Shown here: piece by piece, positions 6,182 through 6,834 of the stretch
Position numbering within the stretch: the first letter of the stretch is position 1
Layout: each line of letters opens with the position of its first letter
From: CAYOHY01 sp964403885
GTDB taxonomy: Bacteria > Actinomycetota > Coriobacteriia > Anaerosomatales > PHET01
NCBI GenBank assembly: GCA_964403885.1
Contig: CAYOHY010000078.1
Coordinates: 1-6,834, forward strand
DNA length: 6,834 nt
Reading direction: 5' to 3'
Made by a program: the position numbers and the translations under genes
Notes under the pieces: generated by a model
Told to the model about the DNA's origin: nothing
The model's input: the letters and a program-made list of their open reading frames with translations, nothing else
Database searches by the model: none

Positions 6182-6834
6182 ATGGCACGCCAACGGAGCG
6201 TCTTCGACATCGTAGGGCCCGTGATGATCGGACCCAGCTCGAGCCACACCGCCGGCGCGGTGAGGTTGGGCGCACTCGCCAGGGCGATCTTTGGCGAGCA
6301 GCCGTCCACCGCGCGCATCGGGCTCCACGGCTCGTTCGCGTCCACCGGTATCGGTCACGGCACGCACCTGGCGCTGGTCGCCGGGCTGCTGGGCATGGCG
6401 CCCGACGACGCCCGAATCCCCGCCGCACTCGAGCAGGCTCAGGCAGCCGAGCTAAGTGTCGAGTTCACCGAGGTCGACCTGGGCGAGGTCCACCCCAACA
6501 CCGCCGAGTTCGTGCTGACCGACAAGACCGGCCGCACCATGTGCGTACGCGGCTCATCCCTTGGCGGCGGCAACGTGGTGGTGAGCGCGATCGACGGCTT
6601 CGAGGTCGAAGCGACCGGCGAGCTGCCCCTGCTGATCGTTGAGCACCAGGACCGTCCCGGCGAGATCGCCGCGGTCACCAGCCTGCTCGCCGAGGCGGGC
6701 GTCAACATCGCCGAGATGCGCGTGTCGCGCGAGAAGCGCGGCGCCCGTGCGCTGATGCTGATCGAGACCGATGTGGCCGTGGACCGCGTGACCGCCGGCC
6801 GCATCGAGTGCCAGCCCGGCGTCACCGCCGTGCG
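6182..6834 (+). CDS. sdaAB: L-serine dehydratase, iron-sulfur-dependent, beta subunit (3'-truncated by window edge)
   Basis: 217 codons are visible and no stop is reached. The family is about 220 residues, so only a few are missing. With the alpha subunit SdaAA, which carries the oxygen-sensitive Fe-S cluster, it deaminates L-serine to pyruvate and ammonia in the cytoplasm. The N-terminus SVFDIVGPVMIGPSSSHTAG at 6-25 is the family signature. GSFASTGIGHGTHLALVAGL at 50-69 is the second conserved block. Residues about 148-217 form an ACT domain (LLIVEHQDRPGEIAAVTSLL at 150-169), the usual regulatory domain. The ATG at 6182 is chosen because the signature starts five residues later and an in-frame TGA at 6167-6169 rules out a longer form. 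No ribosome binding site is clear and the promoter abuts the start codon. sdaAA would be expected just past the window edge. Confidence 0.93.
   Translation, partial: MARQRSVFDIVGPVMIGPSSSHTAGAVRLGALARAIFGEQPSTARIGLHGSFASTGIGHGTHLALVAGLLGMAPDDARIPAALEQAQAAELSVEFTEVDLGEVHPNTAEFVLTDKTGRTMCVRGSSLGGGNVVVSAIDGFEVEATGELPLLIVEHQDRPGEIAAVTSLLAEAGVNIAEMRVSREKRGARALMLIETDVAVDRVTAGRIECQPGVTAV

Overview
The window is high-GC bacterial DNA with tightly packed genes and strong G/C bias at third codon positions. The paired WYL-domain regulators resembling PafB and PafC point to an actinobacterium. The exonuclease-fused DinG and the separate beta subunit of iron-sulfur L-serine dehydratase (SdaAB) are more typical of Firmicutes and anaerobic lineages. 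Together they suggest a deep or anaerobic actinobacterial lineage, such as a Coriobacteriia-like organism. That placement is inference from gene content; no 16S or other marker gene is present.

Layout from left to right. Positions 1-78 hold a -10-like promoter element and a leader. Positions 79-1978 (+) hold two overlapping genes for wHTH-WYL regulators, pafB-like then pafC-like. Positions 1963-2436 (-) hold a small VOC-superfamily protein (PhnB/3-dmu-9_3-mt family) whose end overlaps the end of pafC. A 77-base gap with a small hairpin follows. Positions 2514 to about 5402 (-) hold a large DinG-family protein with an N-terminal DEDDh exonuclease domain and an XPD/DinG-type Fe-S helicase. The gap 5403-5507 holds a candidate promoter and two hairpins. 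Positions 5508-6071 (-) hold a membrane-anchored protein with a Pro/Thr/Gln-rich linker and an NTF2-like or DUF4878-like outer domain. A 110-base divergent intergenic region follows, with a perfect 10-bp palindrome. From 6182 to the edge (+) lies sdaAB, cut off by the window a few codons before its expected end.

The possible functional link is DNA damage. In mycobacteria PafB and PafC together activate the LexA/RecA-independent DNA damage response at promoters with the RecA-NDp motif (TTGTCRGTG-N8-TAnnnT). Immediately upstream of the preferred dinG start there is a partial match: the TGTCR core is intact, the spacing is exactly 8 bases, and TACGCT follows. This suggests, but does not prove, that the neighbouring PafBC-like pair controls dinG. 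The same element would place the transcription start on or next to the dinG start codon, giving a leaderless mRNA. The sdaAB promoter shows the same geometry. The remaining genes look like ordinary chromosomal genes. I see no tRNA, rRNA, CRISPR array, transposase, phage gene or defence island.
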